From assembly GCF_029840635.1 (NCBI RefSeq), contig NZ_JAOCCU010000014.1:1-64000 (forward strand): a stretch of 64,000 nucleotides of DNA, given 5' to 3'. The notes beneath the pieces are model-generated. The model ran no database searches. It worked only from the letters and a program-made list of their open reading frames with translations, and had not been told where the DNA came from. Made by a program: the position numbers and the translations under genes. How positions within the stretch are numbered: the stretch's first letter is position 1; every line of letters starts with the position of its first letter. Positions 17,839-27,508 of the stretch are shown piece after piece. Origin of the DNA: Mitsuaria sp. GD03876. GTDB taxonomy: Bacteria; Pseudomonadota; Gammaproteobacteria; Burkholderiales; Burkholderiaceae_C.

Positions 17839-18159
17839 ATGTCCGGACGACCGTCGATGGACGAAACATCCTTCGCGCGAGCGATCGAGGCCGAAGGAGG
17901 CGATGCGCTCGCGGCGCCGCTGATCCGCGCGAAGCTGATGGTGTTGGTCGATGAGCCTGGCTTCACGCCGCATCCCGGCGACAGCCTGCTGCGCGTCTTC
18001 GGGCTCGCCGAAGAGGACAAGGACGAAGACCTGATCCTGGCGGTCCTGGAAGAGCTTGGACTGCGTCCGCCCGATCAGGCCACGGTCATGGCTTTCGGTG
18101 AGATCGACACGCCGTTGCGAGTCGCCGAGTTCGTCACGCTGGCCCGCGCCGGGCAGTGA
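17839..18159 (+). CDS. Hypothetical small acidic protein
   Basis: This is a 106-residue acidic protein from the ATG at 17839 (GAGGGA about six bases upstream). The frame also allows a start at 17776 (127 residues) with a basic N-terminal extension. The sequence has a helical acidic middle (FGLAEEDKDEDLILAVLEELGL) and a C-terminal DTPLRVAEFVTLA, loosely like acyl-carrier-type helical bundles, but no Ser attachment motif (DSL with the right context) is convincing. No function is assigned. It converges on the gene at 18197, with a perfect hairpin between them. Confidence 0.55.
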   Translation: MSGRPSMDETSFARAIEAEGGDALAAPLIRAKLMVLVDEPGFTPHPGDSLLRVFGLAEEDKDEDLILAVLEELGLRPPDQATVMAFGEIDTPLRVAEFVTLARAGQ

Positions 18160-18188
18160 TCACGGGCGCCACGCCGGCGCCCGTGATC
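18158..18188. terminator. Perfect 13-bp hairpin between convergent genes
   Basis: The left arm GATCACGGGCGCC (18158-18170) and right arm GGCGCCCGTGATC (18176-18188) are perfectly complementary with a five-base loop. The left arm overlaps the stop codon of the plus-strand gene. There is no run of T on either side, so if it terminates transcription it does so without a classical U-tract. The position between two convergent genes supports a bidirectional role. Confidence 0.55.
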
Positions 18189-18196
18189 GTTCGGCC

Positions 18197-18751
18197 TCAG
18201 TCCACCTCGGCCGGCACCGCCTCGTGGTACTGCACGACGGCGACGCCGTCGCGGATGGCCTGCTCGAAGACGCCGAGCATGCCCAGCGCCTCGCGCAGGT
18301 CGTCGCGGATCGCGGCGGAGGCGACGACCGCCTCGTCGTCGTTGCACAGCGCGCCCTCTTCCTCGTCGTCGCGCTTGAGGCGGCACACCAGCTCGGCGAT
18401 GACCGCGGCGTGCTCGATGCGCTCGCGCAGCGTCTTCATCGCCAGGCCGACGGTGATGTCGCGGCGCGGGACGAAGTACTCGACGCTGCCGGGTTCGAAG
18501 CGGCTCAGCGACGGGTACATCCGGGAGATGTAGAGGAAGGCTTCGAATTCCTCGTGCGTCATCCGCTGCAGCGGACGGACCTCCCGCAGCAGGCGCTGCA
18601 TGAACAGCGTCTTCGCGGGTCGCGGCGTCGCCGCCTTGGGCGGGACGGGCGGCGCGCCGAGGTCGAGGTCCTCGTCGGGCTCGAAGCCGGGGAGATGGAT
18701 GGCGGCGGGATTGCCGGACGCGCCGGCGCTGGGGTGGGACATCGGGGACAT
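18197..18751 (-). CDS. Hypothetical cytoplasmic protein
   Basis: This is a 184-residue soluble protein that I do not recognise. It has a disordered Pro/Ala/Asp-rich N-terminus (~1-45), then a helical domain beginning MQRLLREVRPLQRMTHEEFEAFLYISRMYPSL, with a very acidic segment RDDEEEGALCNDDEAV near residues 126-142. No signal peptide, membrane segment or enzyme motif is seen. The start at 18751 has GGAG seven bases upstream, and an alternative ATG four codons earlier lacks one. It is followed by the convergent small acidic gene. Confidence 0.55.
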   Translation of the reverse strand: MSPMSHPSAGASGNPAAIHLPGFEPDEDLDLGAPPVPPKAATPRPAKTLFMQRLLREVRPLQRMTHEEFEAFLYISRMYPSLSRFEPGSVEYFVPRRDITVGLAMKTLRERIEHAAVIAELVCRLKRDDEEEGALCNDDEAVVASAAIRDDLREALGMLGVFEQAIRDGVAVVQYHEAVPAEVD

Positions 18752-19066
18752 GGACAACTCCATTCGGATCGGATCAACGCATAAGCATCACCTTCAATGG
18801 GATGACGACGGACCGCGCTGAGGGGCGCGGGGAACGGATGATCAGCGTCCCCGGCGCGCGCGCCGGCACGAAAAAATCAATGAAATCGATTCGATGAAAT
18901 CGTCGGCGTCGACGCCACACGGGTTCTCGGAAGCGGACCGACTTGTCCCGGTAGCCGACCCGACGCGTGCCACTCGATCTTGGAATGCGCGGGCAAAAAA
19001 ATGGCCGCCGAACCCCAAGGGCTCGGCGGCCTCGTACGGCCTCACAGCGATGTCGAACGACGCTGC
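18752..19066. other. Intergenic region with terminator, palindrome and direct repeat
   Basis: These 315 bases lie between two minus-strand genes. They contain the intrinsic terminator of the upstream kinase operon (18995-19031), a 16-base perfect palindrome CCGGCGCGCGCGCCGG (18851-18866), and an AT-rich stretch with a direct repeat ATGAAATCG at 18880 and 18894. The last two may serve in regulation of the gene at 18751. Confidence 0.5.
18995..19031 (-). terminator. Rho-independent terminator of the Spy-like/ferredoxin/two-component operon
   Basis: On the minus strand GGCCGCCGA pairs with TCGGCGGCC across an 11-base loop, and the stem is followed by A then seven T. It lies about 36 bases after the kinase stop codon and would end the four-gene operon. 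Confidence 0.85.
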
Positions 19067-20296
19067 CTACGTCAGCGGAAACCTCACCACCGCCTCGAAC
19101 CCCGGCTGCGCGTTGCGCAGCTCGAGCCGGCTGCCGTGGGCCTCGGCCACCAGCCGGCACAGCGACAGGCCCAGCCCCACGCCGCCCTCGCTGCGCGCGC
19201 GTGCCTCGTCGGGACGGTAGAACGGCTGGCCGAGCTGCGGCAGCGCCTCCGCCGGCACGCCCGGTCCGTGATCGCGCACGGTGAGCTTCACGCCCTCGCC
19301 GTCCCGCTCGACCGACACCATCACCGGGCCGGCGTCCGGCTCGTTGTGCCGCAAGGCATTGCTCACCAGGTTGCGCAGCAGCAGCTGCACCCGCATGCGG
19401 TCGAGCTTGAGCAGCGGCAGGTCGCGATCCACGCGCAGCGCCACGCCCGGCTGACCCTGCTCGCGCGCCAGCGCGCCCAGGTCGCAGTCGTCGACCTGCA
19501 GCGCGCGATGCCCGCTGCCCAGGCGCTCGCTCTCCAGCAGCGCCGAGATCAGCTCCCGCATCTGCGCCAACTCCTCGAGCAAGGCCTCCTTCGACGGCCC
19601 CTCGTCGACCAGTTCCGCGTGCAGCCGCGCCCGCGTCAGCGGGCTGCGCAGCTCGTGGCTGATCGCCAGCAGCAGCGCCCGCTTGCCGTCGAGCATCCCC
19701 TGGATGTCCTCGGCCATCTGGTTGAAGCGCATCGCCAGGTCGCCGATCTCGTCGTCGTGATGCACGAGGATGCGGTGCGACAGGTCGCCGCGCCCGAAGG
19801 CCTCGGCGCCCAGCGCCAGCTGGTGCAGCGGACCGACCATGTGGCGGATGCCGCCGTACGCGACGCCGGTCACCAGCAGCAACAGCGGCAGCGCCCACAG
19901 CAGGCCGTACTCGATGTTCATCGCCCCCCACAGGATGCCGCTGCCCACGCACGCCAGCACGACGAAGATCGCGATCAGCCGCGCCCCCAGCGAGTGCCGG
20001 AACATCGCGTGATGGCGATGCCAGCGCTGGTGCCAGCGGTTGCGCGCCCGCAGGTGCCAGCGCCAGCCGCGCCGGCGCGGGAACGGCATCGCGCCGGCTT
20101 CCATCTCGGCCCAGCGGCGCATCTTCGCCAGCCGGCGCTGGTGTTCCTTGAGCCGCTCCTCGTGCATCCGCAGCCACCAGGCATCACGGCGCGCGTGCCA
20201 GCGCGGATCGCGGCGGCGCGGGTCGTCGCCGGGCTCGGGACCGCCGGGACCGCGCGGGCCGCGCCAGTGGTCGTAAGGATGGCGCGGCCCCTTCAC
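19067..20296 (-). CDS. Sensor histidine kinase with small periplasmic loop
   Basis: This is a 409-residue kinase. The first ~100 residues are unusual, rich in Arg, His, Trp and Pro (DHWRGPRG, RWHQRWHRHH). Two hydrophobic helices follow closely (IAIFVVLACVGSGIL and LLWALPLLLLVTGVAYG), separated by only about ten residues, so there is almost no periplasmic sensor domain. Next come HAMP, HisKA with His in AISHELRSPL, and the HATPase boxes LVSNALRHN, DHGPGV and GVGLGLSL. The GTG start overlaps the response-regulator stop as GTGA. It is the last gene of a coupled operon with a Spy-like protein and a ferredoxin. The signal may be sensed in the membrane or by partner proteins. Confidence 0.9.
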   Translation of the reverse strand: MKGPRHPYDHWRGPRGPGGPEPGDDPRRRDPRWHARRDAWWLRMHEERLKEHQRRLAKMRRWAEMEAGAMPFPRRRGWRWHLRARNRWHQRWHRHHAMFRHSLGARLIAIFVVLACVGSGILWGAMNIEYGLLWALPLLLLVTGVAYGGIRHMVGPLHQLALGAEAFGRGDLSHRILVHHDDEIGDLAMRFNQMAEDIQGMLDGKRALLLAISHELRSPLTRARLHAELVDEGPSKEALLEELAQMRELISALLESERLGSGHRALQVDDCDLGALAREQGQPGVALRVDRDLPLLKLDRMRVQLLLRNLVSNALRHNEPDAGPVMVSVERDGEGVKLTVRDHGPGVPAEALPQLGQPFYRPDEARARSEGGVGLGLSLCRLVAEAHGSRLELRNAQPGFEAVVRFPLT

Positions 20297-21012
20297 GACG
20301 CGCCCTCCCCGCGCTCGCCGGCCGGCGGCAGCGCGAAGCAGTAACCCGCGTTGCGCAAGGTCTTCAGCGCCTCCAGCGGCTCGAGCTTGCGGCGCATCCG
20401 GCTGACCAGGATGTCGACCGCGCGCGTGAACAGGTCGGCCTCCTGGCCGCGCAGGCGGTTCAGGATCTCGTCGCGCGAGAACACCCGCCCCGGCTCCTTG
20501 GCCAGCATCAGCAGCAGCTCGTACTCGGTGCTGGTCAGCTCGACCGGCGCGCCCGCCGCCGTCACCACGCGGCGCGCGGTGTCGATCTCCAGGCCTTCGA
20601 AGCGCAGCAGCGTCGCCGGCGCCGCGGTCGTCGGCGCCAGCCGCGCGCGCCGCAGGATCGTCTGCAGCCGCGCCGCCAGCTCGCGCGGCTCGAACGGCTT
20701 GGCCAGGTAGTCGTCCGCCCCCAGTTCCAGCCCGACCACGCGGTCGGTCAGGTCGCCGCGCGCGGTCAGCATCAGGATCGGGATCTCCCGCCACGGGTCC
20801 TGCCCGCCACGGACCTGCTTGCAGAACGCGAAGCCGTCCATCTCCGGCAGCATGCCGTCCAGGATCAGCGCGTCGAAGCGCTCCTCGGCCAGGCGCGCCA
20901 GCGCGGCGCTGGGCCGCGTCACCGCGCTCAGCGCGAAGTCGAAACGCGCCAGGTAGCTCGCCAGCGGCGCGGCCAGCGCCTCGTCGTCGTCAATCAGCAG
21001 CAGTCGATGCAT
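20293..21012 (-). CDS. OmpR/PhoB-family response regulator
   Basis: This is a 239-residue protein with receiver signatures IDDDEAL, phospho-acceptor Asp in LILDGMLPEMDG, MLTARGD and AKPFEPREL, then a winged-helix domain (~135-230) ending TLRNAGYCFAL. An ATG four codons upstream (21024) is also possible. The start lies inside the 3' end of the ferredoxin gene and the stop overlaps the kinase start (GTGA), so all are probably translated together. It resembles CpxR/RstA-type regulators in layout. Confidence 0.92.
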   Translation of the reverse strand: MHRLLLIDDDEALAAPLASYLARFDFALSAVTRPSAALARLAEERFDALILDGMLPEMDGFAFCKQVRGGQDPWREIPILMLTARGDLTDRVVGLELGADDYLAKPFEPRELAARLQTILRRARLAPTTAAPATLLRFEGLEIDTARRVVTAAGAPVELTSTEYELLLMLAKEPGRVFSRDEILNRLRGQEADLFTRAVDILVSRMRRKLEPLEALKTLRNAGYCFALPPAGERGEGAS

Positions 21013-21349
21013 CGTGGCGTCCATTGTGCCCAGCGCCCGCGCCCGGGCCCTGGCCGGGGACGCGCGTGTGGCGCACCAGCGTGATCGCGCGCTCGGGGCA
21101 GGCCTTCACGCAATGGCCGCAGGCGCGGCAGACGTCGGCGTTCGGCGTGAACGCCTGCTGCCAGCCGTGCGCGTAGCCGCGCAGCTTGCCGAACAGGCTC
21201 AGCTCCTTGCGGCGGTCGACCGGCAGCGTGCCGACCGAGAACACGCCGTACGGGCAGACCTCGACGCAATCGCCCTTGCCTTCGCAACGGTTGCGGTCGA
21301 CGACCGGCCGCAGCAGCCCTGGCGGCTGCCGGCAGTCACGGCTGTCCAT
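20990..21349 (-). CDS. 4Fe-4S dicluster ferredoxin
   Basis: This is a 119-residue ferredoxin with two iron-sulfur motifs. The first, CEGKGDCVEVCPYGVF, has a CX5CX3CP spacing, and the second, CRACGHCVKACPERAI, is the classical CX2CX2CX3CP. About 45 residues separate the two sites. The C-terminal ~25 residues are Gly/Ala-rich. It would carry electrons or sense redox state in the cytoplasm. It lies between a His-rich Spy-like gene (stop/start TGATG) and a response-regulator gene that begins before it ends. A ferredoxin inside a two-component operon is uncommon and suggests redox input or a target function linked to metal or envelope stress. Confidence 0.85.
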   Translation of the reverse strand: MDSRDCRQPPGLLRPVVDRNRCEGKGDCVEVCPYGVFSVGTLPVDRRKELSLFGKLRGYAHGWQQAFTPNADVCRACGHCVKACPERAITLVRHTRVPGQGPGAGAGHNGRHDASTAAD

Positions 21350-22029
21350 CAGCGGCCCCGGCCGTCGCGCGCGTCGCCGTCCGGACGATCGCCGCGGTCG
21401 CCGCGCTCCTCGCGCCCGGCCCGCTTGCGCATCCGGCGCAGCAGGAAACGCAGCATCTGCTGCTGCTCGAAGTCCAGCGCGTCGAAGAAGTCGCCGAAGG
21501 CGGCCACCAGCGTCGGGCCGGTCGCCCGCAGCGCCTCGACCTGGCCGTCGAACAGCTCCTGCGCCTCCTCGCGGCGGAAGTTCTCGGTCTCGACCAGCCT
21601 GGCGACCTCCGGCCCGCGGGCCAGCGCCTTGAGCGCGCGCCGCGCGGTGCCGAGCCGGTCGACCAGTTGCGCGAGCAGCTCGGCCTGGCGGTCGCTCAGG
21701 TCCAGAAAGGCGCGGGCCCGGGCTTGCAGCCTCTGGCCGCGGCCGGCGTGGGCATCGGGTCCCAGGCCCCCGCCGAAGCCGCCCCACCCATCACCGCCGT
21801 GGTGACCATGGCGACCGTGGTGGCCGTGGCGACCGTGCCCGCGTCCGAGACCGCCCCAGCCATGGGGGAAACCGCCGAAGCCGCCGAAACGGAACCAGGG
21901 TCCGTGGACGGGCAGCGGGCCGTAGAAGCCATCGTCACACACAGGGCCGAAAGGACCGAAACGACCATCGTGGCCGAAGTGAGCGTGCTGACGTTCATGG
22001 TGGTGGCTCCAGCGTCGAAACAGGTGCAT
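21349..22029 (-). CDS. His-rich Spy/CpxP-like protein (heavy-metal sensor type)
   Basis: This is a 226-residue protein. The N-terminal ~95 residues are extremely rich in His, Gly, Phe and Trp (FGHDGRFGPFG, HGRHGHHGRHGHHGG) and could bind metal ions. Residues ~105-205 form a helical domain of the Spy/CpxP/periplasmic heavy-metal sensor type (LSDRQAELLAQLVDRLGTAR, DFEQQQMLRFLLRRMRKR). No typical signal peptide is visible, which is odd for a periplasmic family, so it may be cytoplasmic or exported differently. AGGA precedes ATG by about nine bases. It is the first gene of the operon and its stop overlaps the ferredoxin start. Confidence 0.75.
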   Translation of the reverse strand: MHLFRRWSHHHERQHAHFGHDGRFGPFGPVCDDGFYGPLPVHGPWFRFGGFGGFPHGWGGLGRGHGRHGHHGRHGHHGGDGWGGFGGGLGPDAHAGRGQRLQARARAFLDLSDRQAELLAQLVDRLGTARRALKALARGPEVARLVETENFRREEAQELFDGQVEALRATGPTLVAAFGDFFDALDFEQQQMLRFLLRRMRKRAGREERGDRGDRPDGDARDGRGR

Positions 22030-22386
22030 GGTGCAATTCCTCGGTAAAGCCCGGGTGTCCGGGCGGTGAATCCATGTCGCCATGATTCCCATGCCCCCTC
22101 GCCGGGGCATCTCACCGCGGTATCGCTGTTTTTCGTTTTGTATCGCCCCCGCCCTGTCCGACGGAATGCCTCCGAGGGGGGAGACGACACCTCTGCTGAC
22201 ACGACGCGTCAGGGAGTCGGTTTTCGACATCCCCCATCCGGCCGCCTCGCTTCCCTCCCCCTGGTGCCCCCCGGTGTCCCTCTTCCCGGGGCGCCGCCCC
22301 AGAGGCGCCGCGAGGCCCGTGCCCTCTACAATCGCCGGCTCCGTGTCCCTCGCCTAGATGACACCGCCTCGCGGCGGAGCGCCCCC
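22030..22386. promoter_or_regulatory. Divergent promoter region between the Spy-like gene and valS
   Basis: These 357 bases separate divergent genes. A likely -10 element for valS is TACAAT at 22327-22332, about 55 bases before the valS start. Its -35 is not obvious. An AT-rich patch at 22125-22146 (GTTTTTCGTTTTGTAT) may hold a promoter for the minus-strand operon. No gene is seen here. Confidence 0.45.
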
Positions 22387-25245
22387 ATGACCGAACTCGC
22401 CAAGTCCTTCGAACCCGCCTCTCTGGAAGCCCATTGGGGCCCGCTGTGGGAGTCCAAGGGACTCTACGAGCCGACGCTCGATCCGGCCAAGCCGTCGTTC
22501 AGCATCCAGCTGCCGCCGCCCAACGTCACGGGCACGCTGCACATGGGGCATGCGTTCAACCAGACGATCATGGATTCGCTGACCCGCTACCACCGGATGC
22601 GCGGTCACAACACGCTGTGGGTTCCGGGCACCGACCACGCCGGCATCGCCACGCAGATCGTCGTGGAGCGCCAGCTGCAGGGCGAGGGCCTGAGCCGCCA
22701 CGACCTCGGCCGCAAGAACTTCGTCGCCCGCGTCTGGGAGTGGAAGCAGCAGTCGGGCTCGACCATCACGCAGCAGATGCGCCGCATGGGCGACTCGGTC
22801 TCCTGGCAGCACGAGTACTTCACGATGGACGAGAAGCTCTCGCCCGTCGTCGTCGACACCTTCGTCAAGCTCTTCGACGAGGGCCTGATCTATCGCGGCA
22901 AGCGCCTGGTCAGCTGGGACCCGATCCTGAAGTCCGCCGTCTCCGACCTCGAGGTCGAGAGCGAGGAGGAAGAAGGCTCGCTGTGGCACATCCGCTATCC
23001 GCTGGCCGAGGGCGGGGAATCGCTGGTCGTGGCGACCACGCGTCCGGAGACGATGCTCGGCGACACCGCCGTGATGGTCCATCCGGAGGACGAGCGCTAC
23101 CGCCACCTGATCGGCAAGCAGGTCAAGCTGCCCATCACCGGCCGCCTGGTGCCGGTGATCGCCGACGAGTACGTGGACAAGGCGTTCGGCACCGGCGTCG
23201 TCAAGGTCACGCCGGCGCACGACACGAACGACTACCAGGTCGGCCTGCGCCACCAGCTGCCGATGCTGACGATCTTCACGCTGGACGCGACCGTCGTGGA
23301 CACGATGGACGAGATCCCGGCCGAGTACCGCGGCCAGGACCGCTTCGCCGCGCGCAAGGCGATCGTCAAGTCGCTGGAGGACCAGGGCCTGCTGGTCGAG
23401 ATCAAGAAGCACAAGCTGATGGTGCCGCGCTGCACCCGCACCGGCCAGATCGTCGAGCCGATGCTGACCGACCAGTGGTTCGTCGCCACCAGCAAGCCGG
23501 GCAAGGACGGCAAGTCCATCGCGCAGAAGGCGATCGACGTCGTCGCCAGCGGCGAGGTGAAGTTCGTGCCCGAGAACTGGGTCAACACCTACAACCAGTG
23601 GATGAACAACATCCAGGACTGGTGCATCTCGCGCCAGCTCTGGTGGGGCCACCAGATCCCGGCCTGGTACGGCAGCGGCGGCGAGATCTTCGTCGCCCAT
23701 GACGAGGCCGAGGCGCAGGCCAAGGCCGCGGCCGCCGGCTACACCGGCGCGCTGACCCGCGACACCGACGTGCTGGACACCTGGTACTCGGCGGCGCTGG
23801 TGCCGTTCTCGACGCTGGGCTGGCCGGCCAAGACGATCGAGCAGGACCTGTTCCTGCCGTCGTCGGTGCTGGTGACCGGCTACGACATCATCTTCTTCTG
23901 GGTCGCCCGGATGATCATGATGACGACGCACTTCACCGGCCAGGTGCCCTTCAAGCATGTCTACATCCACGGCCTGGTGCTGGACGCGCAGGGCAAGAAG
24001 ATGAGCAAGTCCGAGGGCAACGTGCTCGACCCGGTCGACCTGATCGACGGCATCGAGCTGGCCCCGCTGCTGGACAAGCGCACGCAAGGCCTGCGCAAGC
24101 CCGAGACCGCGCCCAAGGTCCGCAAGGCCACCGAGAAGGAATTCCCCGAGGGCATTCCCGGCTACGGCGCCGACGCGCTGCGTTTCACCTTCGCCGCGAT
24201 GGCGACGCTGGGCCGCAGCGTCAACTTCGACAGCAAGCGCTGCGAGGGTTATCGGAACTTCTGCAACAAGCTGTGGAACGCCACCCGCTTCGTGCTGATG
24301 AACACCGAGGGCCAGGACTGCGGCCTGGTCGAGCACGCGAAGGAAGACTGCGCGCCCGGCGGCAAGGCGCACGGCTACCTGACCTTCTCGCAGGCCGACC
24401 GCTGGATCGTCAGCGAGCTCCAGAAGGTCGAGCAGGCGGTGGCGCAGGGCTTCGCGGACTACCGCCTGGACCTGGTCGCCAACGCGATCTATTCCTTCGT
24501 GTGGGACGAGTACTGCGACTGGTACCTGGAGCTGGCCAAGGTGCAGCTGCAGACCGCGCAGGCCGCCGGCGACGAGGCCGCGCAGCGCGGCACGCGCCGC
24601 ACGCTGATCCGCGTGCTGGAGACGATCCTGCGCCTGCTGCATCCGATCGCGCCCTTCATCACCGAGGAACTCTGGCAGACCGTCGCGCCGATCGCCGACC
24701 GCAAGGCCACCGATTACCTGGTGACCGCGCCCTACCCGGTCGCGCAGCCGGAGCGCATCGACGCGCCGGCCGTCGCCTGGGTCGAGCAGCTGAAGTCGGT
24801 CGTCGGCACCTGCCGCAGCCTGCGTGGCGAGATGGGCCTGAGCCCGTCCGACCGCGTGCCGCTGCTGGCCGGCGGCGACCTGTCCTTCCTGCGCGAGGCC
24901 GCGCCCGCGCTGAAGGTGCTGGCCAAGCTGCAGAGCGTCGAGCTGATCGAGGACGAGGCCGCCTTCAACCAGCAAAGCGCGATGTCGCCGGTGCTGGTGC
25001 ATGGCGCGGCGCGCCTGGCGCTGAAGGTCGAGATCGACGTCGAGGCCGAACGCGCGCGCATCGCCAAGGAGATCGCGCGGCTGGAGGGCGAGGTGTCGAA
25101 GGCCGAGGCCAAGCTGGGCAACGAAAGCTTCGTCGCGCGCGCGCCGGCGGCCGTGGTGGCGCAGGAGCGTCAGCGCATCGCCGACTTCAGCGCCACCGTG
25201 GCTCGGCTAAAAGATCAGGCAGCGCGGCTGGGTGCGTCGGCCTGA
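22387..25245 (+). CDS. valS: Valyl-tRNA synthetase
   Basis: This is a 952-residue class I aminoacyl-tRNA synthetase that charges tRNA-Val. The HIGH-type motif is in GTLHMGHAF (~residue 50) and the KMSKS motif is exact in KKMSKSEGN (~540). The CP1 editing domain lies between them ([23 protein letters not shown]). The anticodon-binding domain follows, and a C-terminal coiled coil (~890-950, [21 protein letters not shown]) is typical of ValRS. Length matches the family. The ATG at 22387 ([10 protein letters not shown]) fits the family N-terminus, and longer in-frame starts are rejected. The last 59 bases overlap the convergent dehydrogenase-like gene. Confidence 0.97.
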   Translation: MTELAKSFEPASLEAHWGPLWESKGLYEPTLDPAKPSFSIQLPPPNVTGTLHMGHAFNQTIMDSLTRYHRMRGHNTLWVPGTDHAGIATQIVVERQLQGEGLSRHDLGRKNFVARVWEWKQQSGSTITQQMRRMGDSVSWQHEYFTMDEKLSPVVVDTFVKLFDEGLIYRGKRLVSWDPILKSAVSDLEVESEEEEGSLWHIRYPLAEGGESLVVATTRPETMLGDTAVMVHPEDERYRHLIGKQVKLPITGRLVPVIADEYVDKAFGTGVVKVTPAHDTNDYQVGLRHQLPMLTIFTLDATVVDTMDEIPAEYRGQDRFAARKAIVKSLEDQGLLVEIKKHKLMVPRCTRTGQIVEPMLTDQWFVATSKPGKDGKSIAQKAIDVVASGEVKFVPENWVNTYNQWMNNIQDWCISRQLWWGHQIPAWYGSGGEIFVAHDEAEAQAKAAAAGYTGALTRDTDVLDTWYSAALVPFSTLGWPAKTIEQDLFLPSSVLVTGYDIIFFWVARMIMMTTHFTGQVPFKHVYIHGLVLDAQGKKMSKSEGNVLDPVDLIDGIELAPLLDKRTQGLRKPETAPKVRKATEKEFPEGIPGYGADALRFTFAAMATLGRSVNFDSKRCEGYRNFCNKLWNATRFVLMNTEGQDCGLVEHAKEDCAPGGKAHGYLTFSQADRWIVSELQKVEQAVAQGFADYRLDLVANAIYSFVWDEYCDWYLELAKVQLQTAQAAGDEAAQRGTRRTLIRVLETILRLLHPIAPFITEELWQTVAPIADRKATDYLVTAPYPVAQPERIDAPAVAWVEQLKSVVGTCRSLRGEMGLSPSDRVPLLAGGDLSFLREAAPALKVLAKLQSVELIEDEAAFNQQSAMSPVLVHGAARLALKVEIDVEAERARIAKEIARLEGEVSKAEAKLGNESFVARAPAAVVAQERQRIADFSATVARLKDQAARLGASA

Positions 25246-26161
25246 ATTCAGGCTGCGCCGCGGGCGCGGACAGGATCTCCGAGATCCGCCGCGCCACGCT
25301 CCAGGCGGCGCGCATCCGTGACTCCCTCGTCGTCGCCGCCACGCGCGGCGTGACCTGCAAGCCGGGCGCCCCATGCAACGGGCGCCCGCTTTCCATCAGG
25401 CCGGGCTCCATCAGGTCCAGCCAGGCCGCCAGCAGCCGGCCGCCATGCAGCGCGTCGGCGAGCGCCTGCTCGTCGAACAGCGCCGAGTGCGAGGTCGACA
25501 CCAGCACCTGCGACGGCTTGCAGAAGTTCAGCACCCGCTCCCCGATCAGCCCGCGATACCGCGGGAAGTAGGCCAGCTGCACGCTCACCGCGTCGGCGGC
25601 CTGCATCAGCTCGCGCAGGCCGTAGGGCTCGATGCCCCATTGCGCCCACAGCGGATCGGCATGGTGCAGGCTGGGGTCGTAACCGATGACCCGCGCACCG
25701 AAAACCGGCAGCAGCGTCGCGAGCTGGCGCGCCGAGGGCGTCAGGCCCACCAGGCCGACGGTCGCGCATCCGAGTTCCCGGCCGACCCAGTTGCCGTCCG
25801 CCCCCTGCACCGGCACGCGGCGCAGCAGCGCCAGCAAGGCGCCGATGACGAACTCCGCCTCGGCCGACGCGGCCGCGGTGGGCGCGCGCACGACCTCGAT
25901 GTTGGCGGCGCGGCAGGCTTCCAGGTCGATGTTCTCGGCACCCGCGCCGATGCGGCCCACCGCGCGCAGCCGCGGGGCGCGGCGGACGGTGTCGGCATCC
26001 AGCGCCAGGGAGGCGGGCAGGAAAATTGCCTGGGCCTGCGCAACATGCTCCCTCAGGGCTGTCGGTGCCAGCGCCAGATCGGGTGCCGCCTGGAGGGCGT
26101 GACGTTCCGCCAGCCATTCCAGGACGTCAGCCTCCAGCGGTTCCAGGACTAGCACTGACAT
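25187..26161 (-). CDS. D-2-hydroxyacid dehydrogenase-like protein with altered catalytic residues
   Basis: This is a 324-residue protein with the D-isomer-specific 2-hydroxyacid dehydrogenase fold. An N-terminal lid (~1-95) holds [17 protein letters not shown], and the nucleotide-binding domain (~100-285) has [15 protein letters not shown]. Three hallmarks differ from active members. The GxGxxG loop has lost its last Gly. The catalytic Arg position (normally ARG before VDxxAL) reads [10 protein letters not shown], giving His. The catalytic His (normally TPHxA) reads TPRVAATT, giving Arg. The Glu in MEPG is retained. It may have lost or changed activity. The 3' end overlaps valS by 59 bases on the opposite strand. 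An ATG 15 codons upstream (26206) is an alternative start. Confidence 0.75.
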   Translation of the reverse strand: MSVLVLEPLEADVLEWLAERHALQAAPDLALAPTALREHVAQAQAIFLPASLALDADTVRRAPRLRAVGRIGAGAENIDLEACRAANIEVVRAPTAAASAEAEFVIGALLALLRRVPVQGADGNWVGRELGCATVGLVGLTPSARQLATLLPVFGARVIGYDPSLHHADPLWAQWGIEPYGLRELMQAADAVSVQLAYFPRYRGLIGERVLNFCKPSQVLVSTSHSALFDEQALADALHGGRLLAAWLDLMEPGLMESGRPLHGAPGLQVTPRVAATTRESRMRAAWSVARRISEILSAPAAQPEFRPTHPAALPDLLAEPRWR

Positions 26162-26245
26162 GAGGGGTTTGGAGAGGATTGTTTGATTTTCTTTCAGTAG
26201 CGCCATGCAAGAATGCCGGCGCAATTACCGTTGGAGTGTACGTAA

Positions 26246-27115
<870 letters not shown>

Positions 27116-27169
27116 CGACACGCGCGGAAGTTCTGACGGCAGGACTTCCCTTCACCGTCCCGTCATGAA

Positions 27170-27202
27170 GGACAAAGGCCACGCACTGCGTGGCCTTTGT
27201 CC
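27170..27202. terminator. Bidirectional intrinsic terminator between galU and tusA
   Basis: A perfect 16-bp inverted repeat (GGACAAAGGCCACGCA and its complement, one base between the arms) lies between the convergent galU and tusA-like genes. The stem has an A/T-rich lower part (ACAAAGG/CCTTTGT), so a U-containing tail arises on both strands. Confidence 0.75.
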
Positions 27203-27222
27203 TTGTGGAACGCCGCTGCGGA

Positions 27223-27450
27223 TCAGCGGCGTCGCAGCACGTGGATGAACTCGTCGCCGCTGGCGCTCTGCTCGACCAGCTCGTTGCCGGTCTGGCGGGC
27301 GAAGGCCTGGAAGTCGCGCGTCGAGCCCGGGTCCGTCGCGACCACCTTCAGCAACTGGCCGCTTTCCATCTCCGCCAGCGCCTTCTTGGCCTTGAGGATG
27401 GGCAGCGGGCAGTTCAGGCCGCGGGTGTCGAGTTCCTTGTGAATGTCCAT
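27223..27450 (-). CDS. TusA/SirA-like sulfurtransferase
   Basis: This is a 75-residue protein of the TusA family, small cytoplasmic sulfur carriers. The active-site motif is CPLPILKAKKAL with the persulfide Cys at residue 14, followed by the family's beta-alpha-beta layout (LLKVVATDPGSTRDFQAFARQTG). In E. coli TusA passes sulfur to TusBCD and onward to tRNA 2-thiouridine. Other family members serve sulfur oxidation or molybdenum cofactor synthesis, and the partner here is unknown. It lies near cysM and a Nudix gene on the same strand. Confidence 0.88.
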   Translation of the reverse strand: MDIHKELDTRGLNCPLPILKAKKALAEMESGQLLKVVATDPGSTRDFQAFARQTGNELVEQSASGDEFIHVLRRR

Positions 27451-27508
27451 GTGAGCGTCCTTGCCGCCGATGACCGGGGGCGATGAGGCGGAATTCTAGT
27501 CAGCCGCT

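Noticed and set aside
18851-18866. CCGGCGCGCGCGCCGG palindrome as a terminator
   Set aside because: There is no T-run on the plus strand, and on the minus strand the T-run precedes the palindrome, so the geometry is wrong for an intrinsic terminator.
22354-25002. Minus-strand open frame of about 880 codons opposite valS
   Set aside because: It is antisense to an essential, fully motif-supported synthetase gene and is low complexity.
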